Shown one piece after another: positions 1 to 9,134 of a stretch of 40,944 nucleotides of DNA. The notes beneath the pieces are model-generated. The model worked only from the letters and a program-made list of their open reading frames with translations. It did no database searches and had not been told where the DNA came from. Made by a program: the position numbers and the translations under genes. The stretch lies in contig NZ_PVZS01000037.1 in the NCBI RefSeq assembly GCF_003004785.1, forward strand, positions 1-40,944, given 5' to 3'. How positions within the stretch are numbered: position 1 is the first letter of the stretch; every line of letters begins with the position of its first letter. The DNA is from Alsobacter soli. Lineage in GTDB: Bacteria > Pseudomonadota > Alphaproteobacteria > Rhizobiales > Beijerinckiaceae.

Positions 1-39
1 CGAAGCGCCTCCGCCGTCGTCCCCGGCGCCCCAGGCGCA

Positions 40-100
40 GGAAGGGGATCCAGGGGGCGCGGCGGCGCGGTTTAGCCCTTTCGACCGTGGATCCCCTTCC
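40..100. repeat. Inverted repeat, 13-bp perfect arms
   Basis: GGAAGGGGATCCA at 40-52 is the exact reverse complement of TGGATCCCCTTCC at 88-100, with a 35-bp spacer. The right arm runs on into GGGGATGACG, resembling the TGGATCCCCGGG...GGGATGACG palindromic elements scattered through many Hyphomicrobiales genomes. It lies downstream of the topA stop and could fold as a 3' hairpin for that transcript. No U-tract follows, so I call it a repeat and not a terminator. The rest of 1-193 shows no gene. Confidence 0.6.
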
Positions 101-193
101 CGGCCTGCTGCGCAGGTCGCCGGGGATGACGCGGGGAGGGGGCGCGCGCTCCCCTCCCGAAGGTGGGAGAGGGGCTCCTCTCGGAGAGGGCGA

Positions 194-2881
194 TCAGCTC
201 GCCTTGCGCTTGGCGGGGGCGGCGCCGTCGGGCTTGGCTCTCGCGGGCGCCTTCGCCTTGGCGGGGGCCTTCGGCTTGGCCGGAGCCTTGTCCTTGGTCG
301 CCTTTTCGCCGGCCGCTTTCTTGGCGGTCGATTTCGAAGCCGCCGCCTTCTTGACGCCCTTCTTGGCCGGCGCGGAGGCGGCGCGGGCGGCGATGAGCTC
401 CAGGGCCTGTTCGAGCGTCACGGCGTCGCCGGCCATGCCCTTCGGCAGGGTGGCGTTGACGGAGCCGTGCTTCACGTAGGGCCCATAGCGGCCGTCGTGG
501 ACGGTGACCGGGCCGCCCTCCGGGTGCTCGCCCAGCGCGCGACCCGCGGCCGCCCCGCCGCCGCGACTGAAGCGGCCGGCGCCGCTCTCCTTGGCGACAA
601 TGAGGTCGATCGCGCGGTTGCCGCCGATGGTCAGCACGTCGTCGTCCTTGCCGATGTTGGCGTAGGTCTTGCCGTGCTGGACGTAGGGGCCGAAGCGGCC
701 GATGCCGGCCAGGATGGGCTCGCCGGTGGTCGGGTGCTTAGCCACCTCGCGCGGCAGCGACAGCAGCGACAACGCGAACTCCAGGTCCACGGCGTCGCGC
801 GGCGTGCCCTTGGGGATGGTCTGCCTCTTGGGCTTCTCGCCCTCGCCGAGCTGGACGTAGGCGCCGAAGCGGCCGTCGCGCAGGGTGACGTCGAGCCCGG
901 TGGCCGGGTCCTTGCCCAGGAGCCCGCCATCAATCGGAGACGCCTCGCCGTCGCCCGAACCCGCCGAGAGCTGGCGGGTGTACTTGCACTCGGGATAGTT
1001 CGAGCAGCCGATGAAGGCGCCGAACTTGCCGAGCTTCAGGGAGAGCTGGCCGCTGTGGCAGGTGGGGCAGAGCCGCGGGTCGCCGCCGTCCGCCTTGGGC
1101 GGGAAGATGTGCGGCCCCATGATCTCGTTGAGGGCGTCCAGCACCTCCGAGACGCGCAGCTCCTTCGTGCCGTCGATGGCGGCGGAGAAGTCCTTCCAGA
1201 ACTGGCGCAGGACCTCCTTCCAGTCGATCTCGTGGTTGGAGATGCGGTCGAGGTCGCCCTCCAGGCTCGCCGTGAAGTCGTATTCCACGTAGCGGTCGAA
1301 GAAGCTTTCCAGGAACGCCGTCACCAGCATGCCCTTGTCTTCCGCGTGGAGGCGCTTCTTTTCGATGCGGACGTATTCGCGGTCCTTCAGCACCGCGAGC
1401 GTGGAGGCGTAGGTGGAGGGGCGGCCGATGCCGAGCTCCTCCATGCGCTTCACCAGCGACGCTTCCGAATAGCGTGGCGGCGGCTCGGTGAAGTGCTGGG
1501 TCGCGTCGATCTTCTCCTTGCGGAGGTCGTCGCCGGCCTGCATGGGCGGGAGGCGGCGGGAATCCTCGTCGTCGCCCTCGTCGTCTTTTCCTTCCTGGTA
1601 GAGCTTCAGGAAGCCGTCGAACTTCACCACCTGGCCGGTGGCGCGCAGCTCCAGGCGCTTGCCGCCCGCGGTCGCGGTGATGTCGACGGTGGTGCGCTCG
1701 AGTTCGGCGGACTCCATCTGGCTCGCCAGGGTGCGGATCCAGATCAGCTCGTAGAGGCGGGCCTGCTCGGGCTCGAGGTAGCGCGCGACGTTCTTCGGGA
1801 GCCGGCCCATGTCGGTGGGACGCACGGCCTCGTGCGCCTCCTGGGCGTTCTTCTGCTTGGTCGTGTACTTGCGCGGAACGGACGGCAGGTAGCGACCGCC
1901 ATATTCCTTCTCGATGGTGCGGCGGGCGGAGGCGATCGCCTCCGGGGCCATGTCGACGCCGTCCGTACGCATGTAGGTGATGAGGCCGACCGTTTCGCCG
2001 CCGATGTCGACGCCCTCGTAGAGGCGCTGGGCCACCTGCATGGTGCGGGCGGGGGCCATGCCGAGCTTGCGGCTCGCCTCCTGCTGCAGGGTCGAGGTGG
2101 TGAAGGGCGGGTAGGGGTGGCGCTTGGCGGGCTTGGCCTCGACGCTCGCCACGGTGAAGCGGGCGGCCTCGAGGTCGCGCTTGAAGGCCTCGGCCTCCTC
2201 GCCCTTGCCGATATCAAGGCGCGTGATCTTCCTGCCGTCCGCGCCGACGAGGCGGGCCTCGAAGAGCGCGTTGGCGGGCGTCGCCAGGGTGGCGATCAGG
2301 GACCAGTACTCGCGCGCCACGAAGGTTTCGATCTCGCGCTCGCGGTCGCAGACGAGGCGCAGCGCCACCGACTGGACGCGGCCGGCCGAGCGGGCGCCCG
2401 GCAGCTTGCGCCACAGCACGGGGGAGAGGCGGAAGCCGACCAGGTAGTCCAGCGCGCGGCGGGCCAGGTAGGCGTCGACCAGGGCCTGGTCGATCTGCCG
2501 CGGGTTGGCCATCGCCTCCTTCACGGCGTCCTTGGTGATGGCGTTGAAGGTGACGCGCTCGATGGGCGTGTCCTTCAGGACGCGACGGGCCTTCAGCGCC
2601 TCCAGGATGTGCCAGGAGATGGCCTCGCCCTCGCGATCCGGGTCGGTGGCGAGGATCAGGCGCTCGGAGCCCTTCACGGCCGAGGCGATCTCGGAGACGC
2701 GCTTGGACGCCTTGCTCTCGATCTCCCAGAGCATGGCGAAATCCTGCTCGGGATCGACCGAGCCGTCCTTGGGCGGCAGGTCACGAATGTGCCCGAATGA
2801 GGCGATCACCTCATAGCCGGGGCCGAGATATTTGTTGATCGTCTTGGCCTTGGCCGGCGACTCGACGACGACGACTTTCAT
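194..2881 (-). CDS. topA: DNA topoisomerase I (type IA)
   Basis: The 895-residue protein relaxes negatively supercoiled DNA through a transient 5'-phosphotyrosine link. A TOPRIM domain starts at the N-terminus (MKVVVVESPAKAKTI, then ATDPDREGEA with the acidic metal-binding residues). The catalytic tyrosine is Y303 in GLITYMRTDG. A single four-cysteine zinc ribbon (LCPTC...GCSNYPEC) lies near residues 603-630. Three topoisomerase C-terminal repeats follow (GRFGAYVQ, GRFGPYVQ, GRYGPYVK). The last ~55 residues are a Lys/Ala/Pro tail, a common alphaproteobacterial DNA-binding extension. Length fits the family (E. coli 865). The start codon follows AAAGG at a 9-nt spacing. topA often follows dprA in Hyphomicrobiales; here it lies upstream of pyrB on the opposite strand. 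Start and function are well supported. Confidence 0.97.
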   Translation of the reverse strand: MKVVVVESPAKAKTINKYLGPGYEVIASFGHIRDLPPKDGSVDPEQDFAMLWEIESKASKRVSEIASAVKGSERLILATDPDREGEAISWHILEALKARRVLKDTPIERVTFNAITKDAVKEAMANPRQIDQALVDAYLARRALDYLVGFRLSPVLWRKLPGARSAGRVQSVALRLVCDREREIETFVAREYWSLIATLATPANALFEARLVGADGRKITRLDIGKGEEAEAFKRDLEAARFTVASVEAKPAKRHPYPPFTTSTLQQEASRKLGMAPARTMQVAQRLYEGVDIGGETVGLITYMRTDGVDMAPEAIASARRTIEKEYGGRYLPSVPRKYTTKQKNAQEAHEAVRPTDMGRLPKNVARYLEPEQARLYELIWIRTLASQMESAELERTTVDITATAGGKRLELRATGQVVKFDGFLKLYQEGKDDEGDDEDSRRLPPMQAGDDLRKEKIDATQHFTEPPPRYSEASLVKRMEELGIGRPSTYASTLAVLKDREYVRIEKKRLHAEDKGMLVTAFLESFFDRYVEYDFTASLEGDLDRISNHEIDWKEVLRQFWKDFSAAIDGTKELRVSEVLDALNEIMGPHIFPPKADGGDPRLCPTCHSGQLSLKLGKFGAFIGCSNYPECKYTRQLSAGSGDGEASPIDGGLLGKDPATGLDVTLRDGRFGAYVQLGEGEKPKRQTIPKGTPRDAVDLEFALSLLSLPREVAKHPTTGEPILAGIGRFGPYVQHGKTYANIGKDDDVLTIGGNRAIDLIVAKESGAGRFSRGGGAAAGRALGEHPEGGPVTVHDGRYGPYVKHGSVNATLPKGMAGDAVTLEQALELIAARAASAPAKKGVKKAAASKSTAKKAAGEKATKDKAPAKPKAPAKAKAPARAKPDGAAPAKRKAS

Positions 2882-3061
2882 TGCAAACGCCTTTCACGAC
2901 GGCCGCGCCTTCTGCGCGCCGCCCAGCCCCCCGCATGTGTCAGGCAAGCTCAAACTCTTCGCGCGGAAAGTGGGTCATGCCGCACGGCTGTGTCAAATGA
3001 GACGGGGCCGGGCTCCGTTCAAGATGGGGCGAGCGCGGCGGCGGCGCCACAGTGGGGTCAC

Positions 3062-3193
3062 CGTCCTTGCGAGGAGCCCCGCAGGGCGACGAAGCAATCC
3101 AGGAGGGTTGGGCGCCAAGCCGCTACGCCCCGGATGGGCAGGTGCGCGCATGGCTCCTGGATTGCTTCGTCGCTGCGCTCCTCGCAAAGACGA
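3062..3193. repeat. Dispersed palindromic element, copy 1
   Basis: Arms GTCCTTGCGAGGAGC...GACGAAGCAATCCAGGAG (about 3063-3105) and CTCCTGGATTGCTTCGTCGC...CTCCTCGCAAAGAC (about 3154-3192) are inverted copies around a ~48-bp spacer. The same family recurs at 14750 and 16944. It occupies most of the topA-pyrB divergent gap (2882-3286); the only other signal I see there is the pyrB promoter. No ORF in the gap looks real. Confidence 0.8.
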
Positions 3194-3246
3194 TGGAGAG
3201 AATTGCGGCCCCTTGTTGAAACCGCCTCCATCGTCCACGCCTGCGC

Positions 3247-3275
3247 TTGCCGCACCGGCGCAATGCTCCTATAGC
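3247..3275 (+). promoter_or_regulatory. Predicted sigma-70-type promoter of pyrB
   Basis: TTGCCG at 3247-3252 and TATAGC at 3270-3275 are separated by 17 bp. The expected transcription start at about 3282-3287 falls on or just before the pyrB ATG at 3287, and no Shine-Dalgarno sequence precedes that ATG. This predicts a leaderless transcript. It is a pattern match only. Confidence 0.5.
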
Positions 3276-3286
3276 CGTGGCTTCAA

Positions 3287-4246
3287 ATGACATCTTCTGC
3301 GCCCCGGCCCCGCTTCCCTCACCGGCACCTGCTCGGCATCGAGGGACTGTCCCCGCACGACATCACCGCGCTGCTCGACCTGGCCGACGAGGCCGTGGAC
3401 GTGTCGCGGCAGGTGGAGAAGAAGAAGGCGGTCCTGCGGGGGCGCACGCAGATCAACCTGTTCTTCGAGGCGTCCACGCGGACGCAGTCGTCGTTCGAGC
3501 TCGCCGGCAAGCGGCTGGGCGCGGACGTCATGAACATGTCGGTGGCCTCGTCCTCCATCAAGAAGGGCGAGACGCTGATCGACACGGCCATGACGCTGAA
3601 CGCCATGCGGCCGGACCTGATCGTGGTGCGCCACCACGCGGCCGGCGCGGTGCAGCTGCTGGCCCGCAAGGTGGACTGCTCCGTCATCAACGCCGGCGAC
3701 GGGGCGCACGAGCACCCGACGCAGGCGCTGCTCGACGCCCTCACGATCCGGCGCAACAAGGGCCGGATCCGCGGCCTCACGGTGGCGATCTGCGGCGACA
3801 TCCTCCATTCGCGGGTGGCGCGCTCCAACCTGATCCTGCTGAACGCCATGGGGGCGGACGTGCGGGTGATCGGGCCGTCGACGCTGCTGCCTCCGGGCAT
3901 CGAGCGCATGGGCGCGAAGGTGTTCACCGACATGCGCAAGGGCCTCGCCGGGGCCGACATCGTGATGATGCTGCGGCTCCAGCGCGAGCGCATGAACGGC
4001 TCCTTCGTGCCGAGCGTGAAAGAGTACTTCCGCTACTACGGCCTGGACGCCGAGAAGCTGAGCTGCGCCAAGCCGGACGCGCTGGTCATGCACCCGGGGC
4101 CGATGAACCGGGGCGTCGAGATCGCCTCCGACATCGCCGACGGCGCCCAGTCGCTGATCCGCGAGCAGGTCGAAATGGGCGTCGCCGTCCGCATGGCCGT
4201 GCTCGAGGCGCTCGCCGGCCACCTGCCCAACCAGCCGAACCCGTGA
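3287..4246 (+). CDS. pyrB: Aspartate carbamoyltransferase catalytic chain
   Basis: The 319-residue enzyme condenses carbamoyl phosphate with aspartate, the committed step of pyrimidine synthesis, in the cytoplasm. The carbamoyl-phosphate loop [13 protein letters not shown] is intact. [13 protein letters not shown] supplies the 80s-loop Ser/Lys, and [13 protein letters not shown] and MHPGPMNRG are the usual later motifs. The N-terminus [13 protein letters not shown] is typical of alphaproteobacterial PyrB and supports the ATG at 3287. No regulatory PyrI is present. The next gene, a dihydroorotase-like protein, starts 11 bp after the stop, as in other bacteria where PyrB and a non-catalytic PyrC homologue form one complex. 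Confidence 0.97.
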   Translation: MTSSAPRPRFPHRHLLGIEGLSPHDITALLDLADEAVDVSRQVEKKKAVLRGRTQINLFFEASTRTQSSFELAGKRLGADVMNMSVASSSIKKGETLIDTAMTLNAMRPDLIVVRHHAAGAVQLLARKVDCSVINAGDGAHEHPTQALLDALTIRRNKGRIRGLTVAICGDILHSRVARSNLILLNAMGADVRVIGPSTLLPPGIERMGAKVFTDMRKGLAGADIVMMLRLQRERMNGSFVPSVKEYFRYYGLDAEKLSCAKPDALVMHPGPMNRGVEIASDIADGAQSLIREQVEMGVAVRMAVLEALAGHLPNQPNP

Positions 4247-4257
4247 GGCCGGAGCCC

Positions 4258-5559
4258 ATGTCCGTATCCGCGCTCCAGCCGCTCGTGCTCGCCAACGGCG
4301 TGTTCCTCGACCCTGTCACCGGTCGGGAAGAGGGAGGCGACCTCGTCGCCGAGGCCGGCGTCATCCGCGACTTCGGCCACGCGGTGCGCGGCTCGCGACC
4401 GGACGGCGCGACCGTGGTGGACTGCCGCGGCATGGTGGTCGCGCCCGGCCTCATCGACATGCGCGCCTTCGTGGGCGAACCCGGCGCCGAGCACCGCGAG
4501 ACCCTGGCCTCGGCCAGCCGGGCCGCGGCGGCGGGCGGCGTCACTACCGTGGTGTGCATGCCGGACACCAACCCGCCGGTGGACGACCCGGCGGTGGTCG
4601 ACTTCCTGATCCGCCGCGCCCGCGACACGGCGGTCGTGCGCATGCTGCCGGCGGCGGCCCTCACCAAAGGCCTGCATGGGACCGAGATGGCGGAGATCCG
4701 CCTGCTGACGGAGGCGGGCGCGGTGTTCCTCACCGACGGCGCGCGGTCGGTCACCAACGCGCAGGTGATGCGCCGGGCGCTCACGTACGCGCGCGACTTC
4801 GGCGGCCTCATCGTGCACCACTGCGAGGACCCGTACCTCGTGGGTGACGGCGTCATGAACGAGGGCGAGCTCGCCAGCCGCCTCGGCCTGCATGGCGCGC
4901 CGCGCGAGGCCGAAACGATCATGCTCGAGCGTGACCTGCGCCTCGTGCGGCTGACCGGCGGGCGCTACCACGCGGCCATGATCAGTTGCGCCGACTCGCT
5001 TGCAATCATCGAGCGGGCCCGCTCGGAAGGCTTGGACGTCACTTGCGGAGTTTCGATCAACTCCCTGACGTTGAACGAGAATGACATCGGGCCGTACCGC
5101 ACCTTCCTCAAGCTCTCGCCGCCGCTGCGGCACGAGGATGACCGGCTGGCCATGGTCGAGGCGCTCGCGGACGGGCTCGTGGACGTGATCGTCTCCGACC
5201 ACAATCCGCAGGACGTGGAAACCAAGCGCGTGCCGTTCGCGGAATGCGCCGATGGCGCCATCGGGCTCGAGACCATGCTGGCGGCCGGGCTGCGGCTGGT
5301 GCATGCGGGCGAGCTGGAGTTGGCTACCCTGCTCAGGGCCATGTCGACGCGCCCGGCCGAGATCCTGGGCCTGCCGCAGGGGCGGCTCAGGAAGGGAGCC
5401 CCGGCCGACCTGATCGTGTTCGACGCGGAGGAGCCCTTCGTGCTCGACCCGGCGACGCTCCACTCAAAATCGAAGAACACGCCCTTCGACGGCGCCCGGC
5501 TGCAGGGCGTGGTCCACCACACGATCGTGGATGGCGCGGTGGTTCACTCCGCCGGCTGA
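4258..5559 (+). CDS. pyrC: Dihydroorotase-like protein (PyrC/PyrX type)
   Basis: This 433-residue amidohydrolase-superfamily protein matches alphaproteobacterial PyrC along its length: VAPGLID, GGVTTVVCMPDTNPP, TLNENDIGPYRTFLKLSPP, VSDHNPQD, KNTPFD. In place of the metal-binding HxH of active dihydroorotases (usual form DxHxHFREPG) the sequence reads DMRAFVGEPG, so Arg69 and Phe71 stand where two zinc-ligand histidines should be. In Pseudomonas an inactive homologue of this kind (PyrX, PyrC') is needed to assemble aspartate carbamoyltransferase while a separate PyrC does catalysis. The position 11 bp after pyrB fits that structural role. The start at 4258 gives the correct N-terminus; the open frame upstream to 3247 is the shadow of pyrB. 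The last 16 bp overlap the convergent acyltransferase gene. Annotation pipelines usually call it pyrC. Confidence 0.9.
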   Translation: MSVSALQPLVLANGVFLDPVTGREEGGDLVAEAGVIRDFGHAVRGSRPDGATVVDCRGMVVAPGLIDMRAFVGEPGAEHRETLASASRAAAAGGVTTVVCMPDTNPPVDDPAVVDFLIRRARDTAVVRMLPAAALTKGLHGTEMAEIRLLTEAGAVFLTDGARSVTNAQVMRRALTYARDFGGLIVHHCEDPYLVGDGVMNEGELASRLGLHGAPREAETIMLERDLRLVRLTGGRYHAAMISCADSLAIIERARSEGLDVTCGVSINSLTLNENDIGPYRTFLKLSPPLRHEDDRLAMVEALADGLVDVIVSDHNPQDVETKRVPFAECADGAIGLETMLAAGLRLVHAGELELATLLRAMSTRPAEILGLPQGRLRKGAPADLIVFDAEEPFVLDPATLHSKSKNTPFDGARLQGVVHHTIVDGAVVHSAG

Positions 5560-6641
5560 AGCGCCAGCGCACGCGCCTCACGGCGGCGCTCCCAGTTCTT
5601 GAGGTGGCGGTTCAGGACGGCCGTCAGGGGCTTCTCGAAAAGGAGGAAGCAGGCGAGCCCACCGCCCAGCGCCAGGGCGGCGGCGAGGCCGACGAAGGCC
5701 CAGAGCGGCGCGCCGGCGCCGACCAGCGCCACCCAGGCCACGGCGGCCGGGCGCAGGATGAAGGGCTGCAGCAGGTAGGTGCTGTAGCAGGCGTCGCCCA
5801 GCAGGACGCCGAAGCGCGGCAGCCGCGAGACTGTCGCCACCTGCGGGGCGAGCACGCCGGCTGCGACCAGCGCGCCGGCCGGGAGCGAGATCGTCACGAA
5901 CCAGTCGAAGGCGCCCGGCTCCGTGCTGGCGCTGATCGCGATGTCCGCCACGGCGAGGGCGCACATGGTCCAGGCGGCGCCAGCCGAGATCCGGATTCCG
6001 GCCTGATAGGCGAGCGCGATGGCGAAGCCCAGGACGAAATCCAGGGTCATGAACGAGCCCCAGAAGCTGATCGCCATCCCAGGGGCGGGCATCAGTTGCG
6101 CCAGCGCGACCACGCCGACCAGGGCCCCGGTGGCGGCCGCAACGCCCCAGCGTCGGGGCAGGGCGAGGCAGACGGCGAGCACCCCGTAGAAGAAGAATTC
6201 GAGATTCATAGTCCAGCCGAGGGCCAAAACGGGGCGGATCTCGCCGTTCTCCCGCGGGGAGGGCCAGAACAGGTAGGACGACACCACGTGGCCTAGATCG
6301 GTAATCGGCACGTTGAGCAGGGTCGGGGCTAGAAGGCCGCCGACGAGCACCAGCGTGGTCAGGAGCCAGTAGAGCGGGATGGCGCGCACGAGCCGGCGGG
6401 TGAAGAACTTCACGGTGGCTTCGTGAGCAGCGAAGCTGTTGTAGCTGGTCGAGAGCAGGATGAAGCCGCTCATGACGAAGAAGACGTCGACGGCGGCCGT
6501 CCAGCGCGTGCTCTGATGGAAGATCGGATCCACCCCGATCCGCTGCGCCATCCCAAAGGTTTCATGCGCGGCGTGGGACAGGACGACGAAGATCGCCGCC
6601 AGGGCTCGCAGCAACTGAACATTGGTCAGACGACCGTGCAT
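5544..6641 (-). CDS. Acyltransferase 3 family membrane protein
   Basis: The 365-residue polytopic protein has about ten hydrophobic segments. The family hallmark near the N-terminus is NVQLLRALAAIFVVLSHAAH, with the His in the first membrane segment used for acyl transfer, followed by FFVMSGFILLST and the arginine-rich FFTRRLVRAIPLYWLLT. Family members acylate sugars of O-antigen, exopolysaccharide, peptidoglycan or Nod factor at the inner membrane; the substrate here cannot be told. It is convergent with pyrC, overlapping it by 16 bp, and divergent from plsY. A lone gene of this type between pyrC and plsY looks like an insertion into a conserved block. Confidence 0.9.
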   Translation of the reverse strand: MHGRLTNVQLLRALAAIFVVLSHAAHETFGMAQRIGVDPIFHQSTRWTAAVDVFFVMSGFILLSTSYNSFAAHEATVKFFTRRLVRAIPLYWLLTTLVLVGGLLAPTLLNVPITDLGHVVSSYLFWPSPRENGEIRPVLALGWTMNLEFFFYGVLAVCLALPRRWGVAAATGALVGVVALAQLMPAPGMAISFWGSFMTLDFVLGFAIALAYQAGIRISAGAAWTMCALAVADIAISASTEPGAFDWFVTISLPAGALVAAGVLAPQVATVSRLPRFGVLLGDACYSTYLLQPFILRPAAVAWVALVGAGAPLWAFVGLAAALALGGGLACFLLFEKPLTAVLNRHLKNWERRREARALALQPAE

Positions 6642-6826
6642 GATCGGGGTCTCATTTCGGGACGGCGGCCTTGCCTTTTGGCCCTGACCTGCATCAGCCG
6701 CGCCAATGTAACCTATGGCAGGGAATCCCTTGGTTTCTCGTTAAGGTGGAATGTGCGCGGGCGAAGATTGACGAACGCAGCGGGCGAGGCGACTGTCTGC
6801 CGCAACGCCTCTCAACAGTCCGCCTC

Positions 6827-7426
6827 ATGCTCTCCTTCCTGGCTTTTCTCGCCCTCGGCTACCTGCTCGGATCCATCCCGTTCGGCGTCATCCTGACGCG
6901 GATCGCCGGGACGGAGGACATCCGCTCCATCGGGTCGGGGAATATTGGGGCCACCAACGTCCTGCGCACGGGACGAAAGGGGCTCGCGGCCGCGACCCTG
7001 CTCGGCGACGCCCTGAAAGGCACGCTGGCGGTGGCGATCGGCGCCCGCTGGGGTCTCGACCCTGCCCTGGCCGCCGCCGCAGGGGCGTTCGTGGGCCACA
7101 TCGCCCCGGTATGGCTGGGCTTCAAGGGCGGCAAGGGCGTGGCCACGTTCATCGGCGGACTCATCGGTCTCGCCTTCACTGCGGTGGGCTGGATTCCGGC
7201 GCTCGCCTTCGCGGCGTTGTGGCTGGGCTGCGCCTTCGCGACCAAGTATTCCTCCGCGTCCGCGTTGCTCGCCAGCGCCGCCACGCCGCTCGTGATGCTG
7301 GCGCTCGGCCATCGGACGGCGGCGCTCGTGTACGTGGCGCTCGCAGGCATTCTCTGGTGGAAGCACAGCGCCAACATTCAGCGTCTCATGGCCGGTACGG
7401 AAGGGCGGATCGGGAGCAAGGGATGA
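6827..7426 (+). CDS. plsY: Glycerol-3-phosphate acyltransferase PlsY
   Basis: The 199-residue inner-membrane enzyme transfers acyl groups from acyl-phosphate to glycerol-3-phosphate, the first step of phospholipid synthesis. All three PlsY motifs are visible: [29 protein letters not shown] and KYSSASAL. About five membrane segments are predicted. The ATG at 6827 gives the canonical N-terminus [14 protein letters not shown]; the in-frame extension back to 6671 lies in the promoter gap. No clear ribosome-binding site precedes 6827. The stop overlaps the dprA start as ATGA. Confidence 0.96.
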   Translation: MLSFLAFLALGYLLGSIPFGVILTRIAGTEDIRSIGSGNIGATNVLRTGRKGLAAATLLGDALKGTLAVAIGARWGLDPALAAAAGAFVGHIAPVWLGFKGGKGVATFIGGLIGLAFTAVGWIPALAFAALWLGCAFATKYSSASALLASAATPLVMLALGHRTAALVYVALAGILWWKHSANIQRLMAGTEGRIGSKG

Positions 7427-8697
7427 GCCTCGACGCCGGCCGGCCTGTCCCCGGATTGACCGACGCGCAGCGGTTCGATTGGCTGCGCCTGATCCGATCC
7501 GAGAACATCGGCCCGCGCACATTCCGGGCGCTCATCAACCATTTCGGCGGGGCCGGCGCGGCCCTGGAAGGCCTGCCCGACTACATCCGCAGCCGCGGCG
7601 GGAAGCCCATTCGGATCTGCCCGGTGGCGGATGCGGAGCGGGAGTGGGAGGCGGCGCGCCGCATGGGCGTGCGCTTCATCGCCTCTGGCGAGGTCGACTA
7701 CCCGGCCGCATTGCGCGCCATCGATTCCGCGCCTCCGCTCATCGCCGTTCGCGGGCAGTTCCCGGCCCTGCACAGACCCTGTGTGGCCGTGGTGGGATCC
7801 CGGAACGCCTCGGCCAACGGCCAGCAGATCGCCATTAAAATGTCGCGAGAGCTTGCGGCGGCCGGCTTCACGGTGGTGTCAGGTCTTGCGCGTGGCATCG
7901 ACGCCCGGGCCCACGAGGTGACCATGGACAGCGGCACCGCTGCGGTGCTGGCGGGCGGCCATGACCGGCTCTACCCCGCCGAGCACGCTCCGTTGCTGGA
8001 GCGCATCCTCGAGCGTGGCGCGGTGGTGTCCGAGATGCCCATGGGCTGGGAGCCGCGGGGGCGGGACTTCCCGCGTCGCAACCGGATCGTTTCCGGCCTC
8101 TCGCTCGGCGTGCTCGTGGTGGAGGCGGCCCGCAAGTCGGGCTCCCTGATCACCGCGCGGTTCGCGCTCGAGCAGGGGCGGGAGGTGTTCGCGGTCCCCG
8201 GCTCGCCGCTGGATCCACGGGCGGCAGGCACGAACGACCTGCTGCGTCAGGGCGCCACCTTCACGACCTCCGCGGAGGACGTGATCGCGGCGCTCCAGCC
8301 GCTCATCGAGCAAGGACCCGGCGCGGGCGCCATCCGGGACACGGGCCAGGACGGCGCCGCGCAGGAGCCGCTCTGGGACGAACTGGACCTGTTCGGAGAC
8401 GTCCCGCCGCCACCCACCGTCGCCGTCGAAGGCTATGCGTTCGAGGAGGCGGCGGCCTCGGTGGATGCGGCCCATCCAGGCTCCGATGACCGCGACGCAA
8501 CGATCGTGGTCGGTAACCTGCTCGGACCCGCGCCGATCGGCCTCGACGACCTGGTTCGATCGTCGGGCCTGACGGTCGGCGCGGTCCGGTCGGCGCTGAT
8601 CGACCTTGAAGTGGCCGGGCGGATCGAGCGCCATGGGGCGGGGCTGGTTTCCTTGCGGCCCGGCCCAGCCGAGCGCGGGAGCGAGCGCCCGGCCTGA
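7423..8697 (+). CDS. dprA: DNA-processing protein DprA
   Basis: The 424-residue protein loads RecA onto incoming single-stranded DNA in natural transformation. The Rossmann-like DprA core spans roughly residues 120-300, with [66 protein letters not shown] and [10 protein letters not shown]. An N-terminal helix-hairpin region ([17 protein letters not shown]) precedes it. A C-terminal winged-helix DML1-like domain ([20 protein letters not shown]) follows an acidic linker. The ATG at 7423 overlaps the plsY stop (ATGA), so translation is probably coupled. No other competence gene is in the window, so its role here may be only recombination-related. Confidence 0.95.
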   Translation: MSLDAGRPVPGLTDAQRFDWLRLIRSENIGPRTFRALINHFGGAGAALEGLPDYIRSRGGKPIRICPVADAEREWEAARRMGVRFIASGEVDYPAALRAIDSAPPLIAVRGQFPALHRPCVAVVGSRNASANGQQIAIKMSRELAAAGFTVVSGLARGIDARAHEVTMDSGTAAVLAGGHDRLYPAEHAPLLERILERGAVVSEMPMGWEPRGRDFPRRNRIVSGLSLGVLVVEAARKSGSLITARFALEQGREVFAVPGSPLDPRAAGTNDLLRQGATFTTSAEDVIAALQPLIEQGPGAGAIRDTGQDGAAQEPLWDELDLFGDVPPPPTVAVEGYAFEEAAASVDAAHPGSDDRDATIVVGNLLGPAPIGLDDLVRSSGLTVGAVRSALIDLEVAGRIERHGAGLVSLRPGPAERGSERPA

Positions 8698-8724
8698 GGT
8701 TCCTGCCCCACCGCTCTTCAGAGC

Positions 8725-8976
8725 CTACGCCGGGGTGGCGCGGCGAGCGGTGACGTTGGCTTCGATCTTCGCCATTTCCAGGAAATAGGCCAGCAGGTCG
8801 AGGTTAGCCGAGCGCGCCAGGGCGGCCATCTCGGTGGTCATCTGGGCGATGTAGCGGGCGATGTCCTCCGTGGCCGCGGGCTCCTGCGGGGCGGGCGTGA
8901 AGCCGCGCGCGCGGCCGTTCGCCGGGATGGCCGGAGGTGCAGCATAGGTTGTGGTCTGGGTCTTCAGAGCGGGCAT
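8725..8976 (-). CDS. Small helical protein of unknown function
   Basis: The 83-residue protein starts at the ATG at 8976, preceded by GGGAG at a 6-nt spacing; the frame is open further upstream to 9054 but without support. The N-terminal half is Pro/Ala/Thr-rich and probably disordered. The C-terminal half (IARYIAQMTTEMAALARSAN, then LDLLAYFLEMAKIEA) is a predicted pair of amphipathic helices. Small proteins with this C-terminus are, from memory, common in Hyphomicrobiales, but I know no function. Its upstream region carries repeated TTGCAGGTTG elements. Confidence 0.7.
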   Translation of the reverse strand: MPALKTQTTTYAAPPAIPANGRARGFTPAPQEPAATEDIARYIAQMTTEMAALARSANLDLLAYFLEMAKIEANVTARRATPA

Positions 8977-9083
8977 GGGATTCTCCCGGGCATTGGTGCT
9001 CGAAAGGCCGATTCGGCCGGCGTTCCTGCGAACGAGAGGAATCTGCCTGAACAAATATCAAATGTATAGAGGCAAATGGTATC

Positions 9084-9134
9084 TTGCAGGTTGTAAAACG
9101 CGTTTGCAGGTTGGCTCTTTGCGTCCTTGCAACC
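9084..9134. promoter_or_regulatory. Direct repeats upstream of the small helical protein gene
   Basis: TTGCAGGTTG occurs at 9084-9093 and again at 9104-9113, 20 bp apart (about two helical turns). A related inverted form CTTGCAACC lies at 9126-9134, and TTGCAAATCG follows near 9151. The cluster sits between the small gene starting at 8976 and the AEC transporter gene whose 3' end is at 9208, so it most likely serves the small gene. Spacing and repetition suggest an operator array for an unknown regulator. Confidence 0.4.

Noticed and set aside
467-2800. 777-codon open frame on the plus strand
   Set aside because: It is the antisense shadow of topA; its composition (Ala/Arg/Gly/Leu/Val-heavy, no motif) is typical of opposite-strand frames in GC-rich genes.
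3247-4257. Long in-frame extension upstream of the pyrC-like gene
   Set aside because: The extension is Arg/Gly/Pro-rich out-of-frame reading of pyrB; the natural N-terminus starts at 4258.
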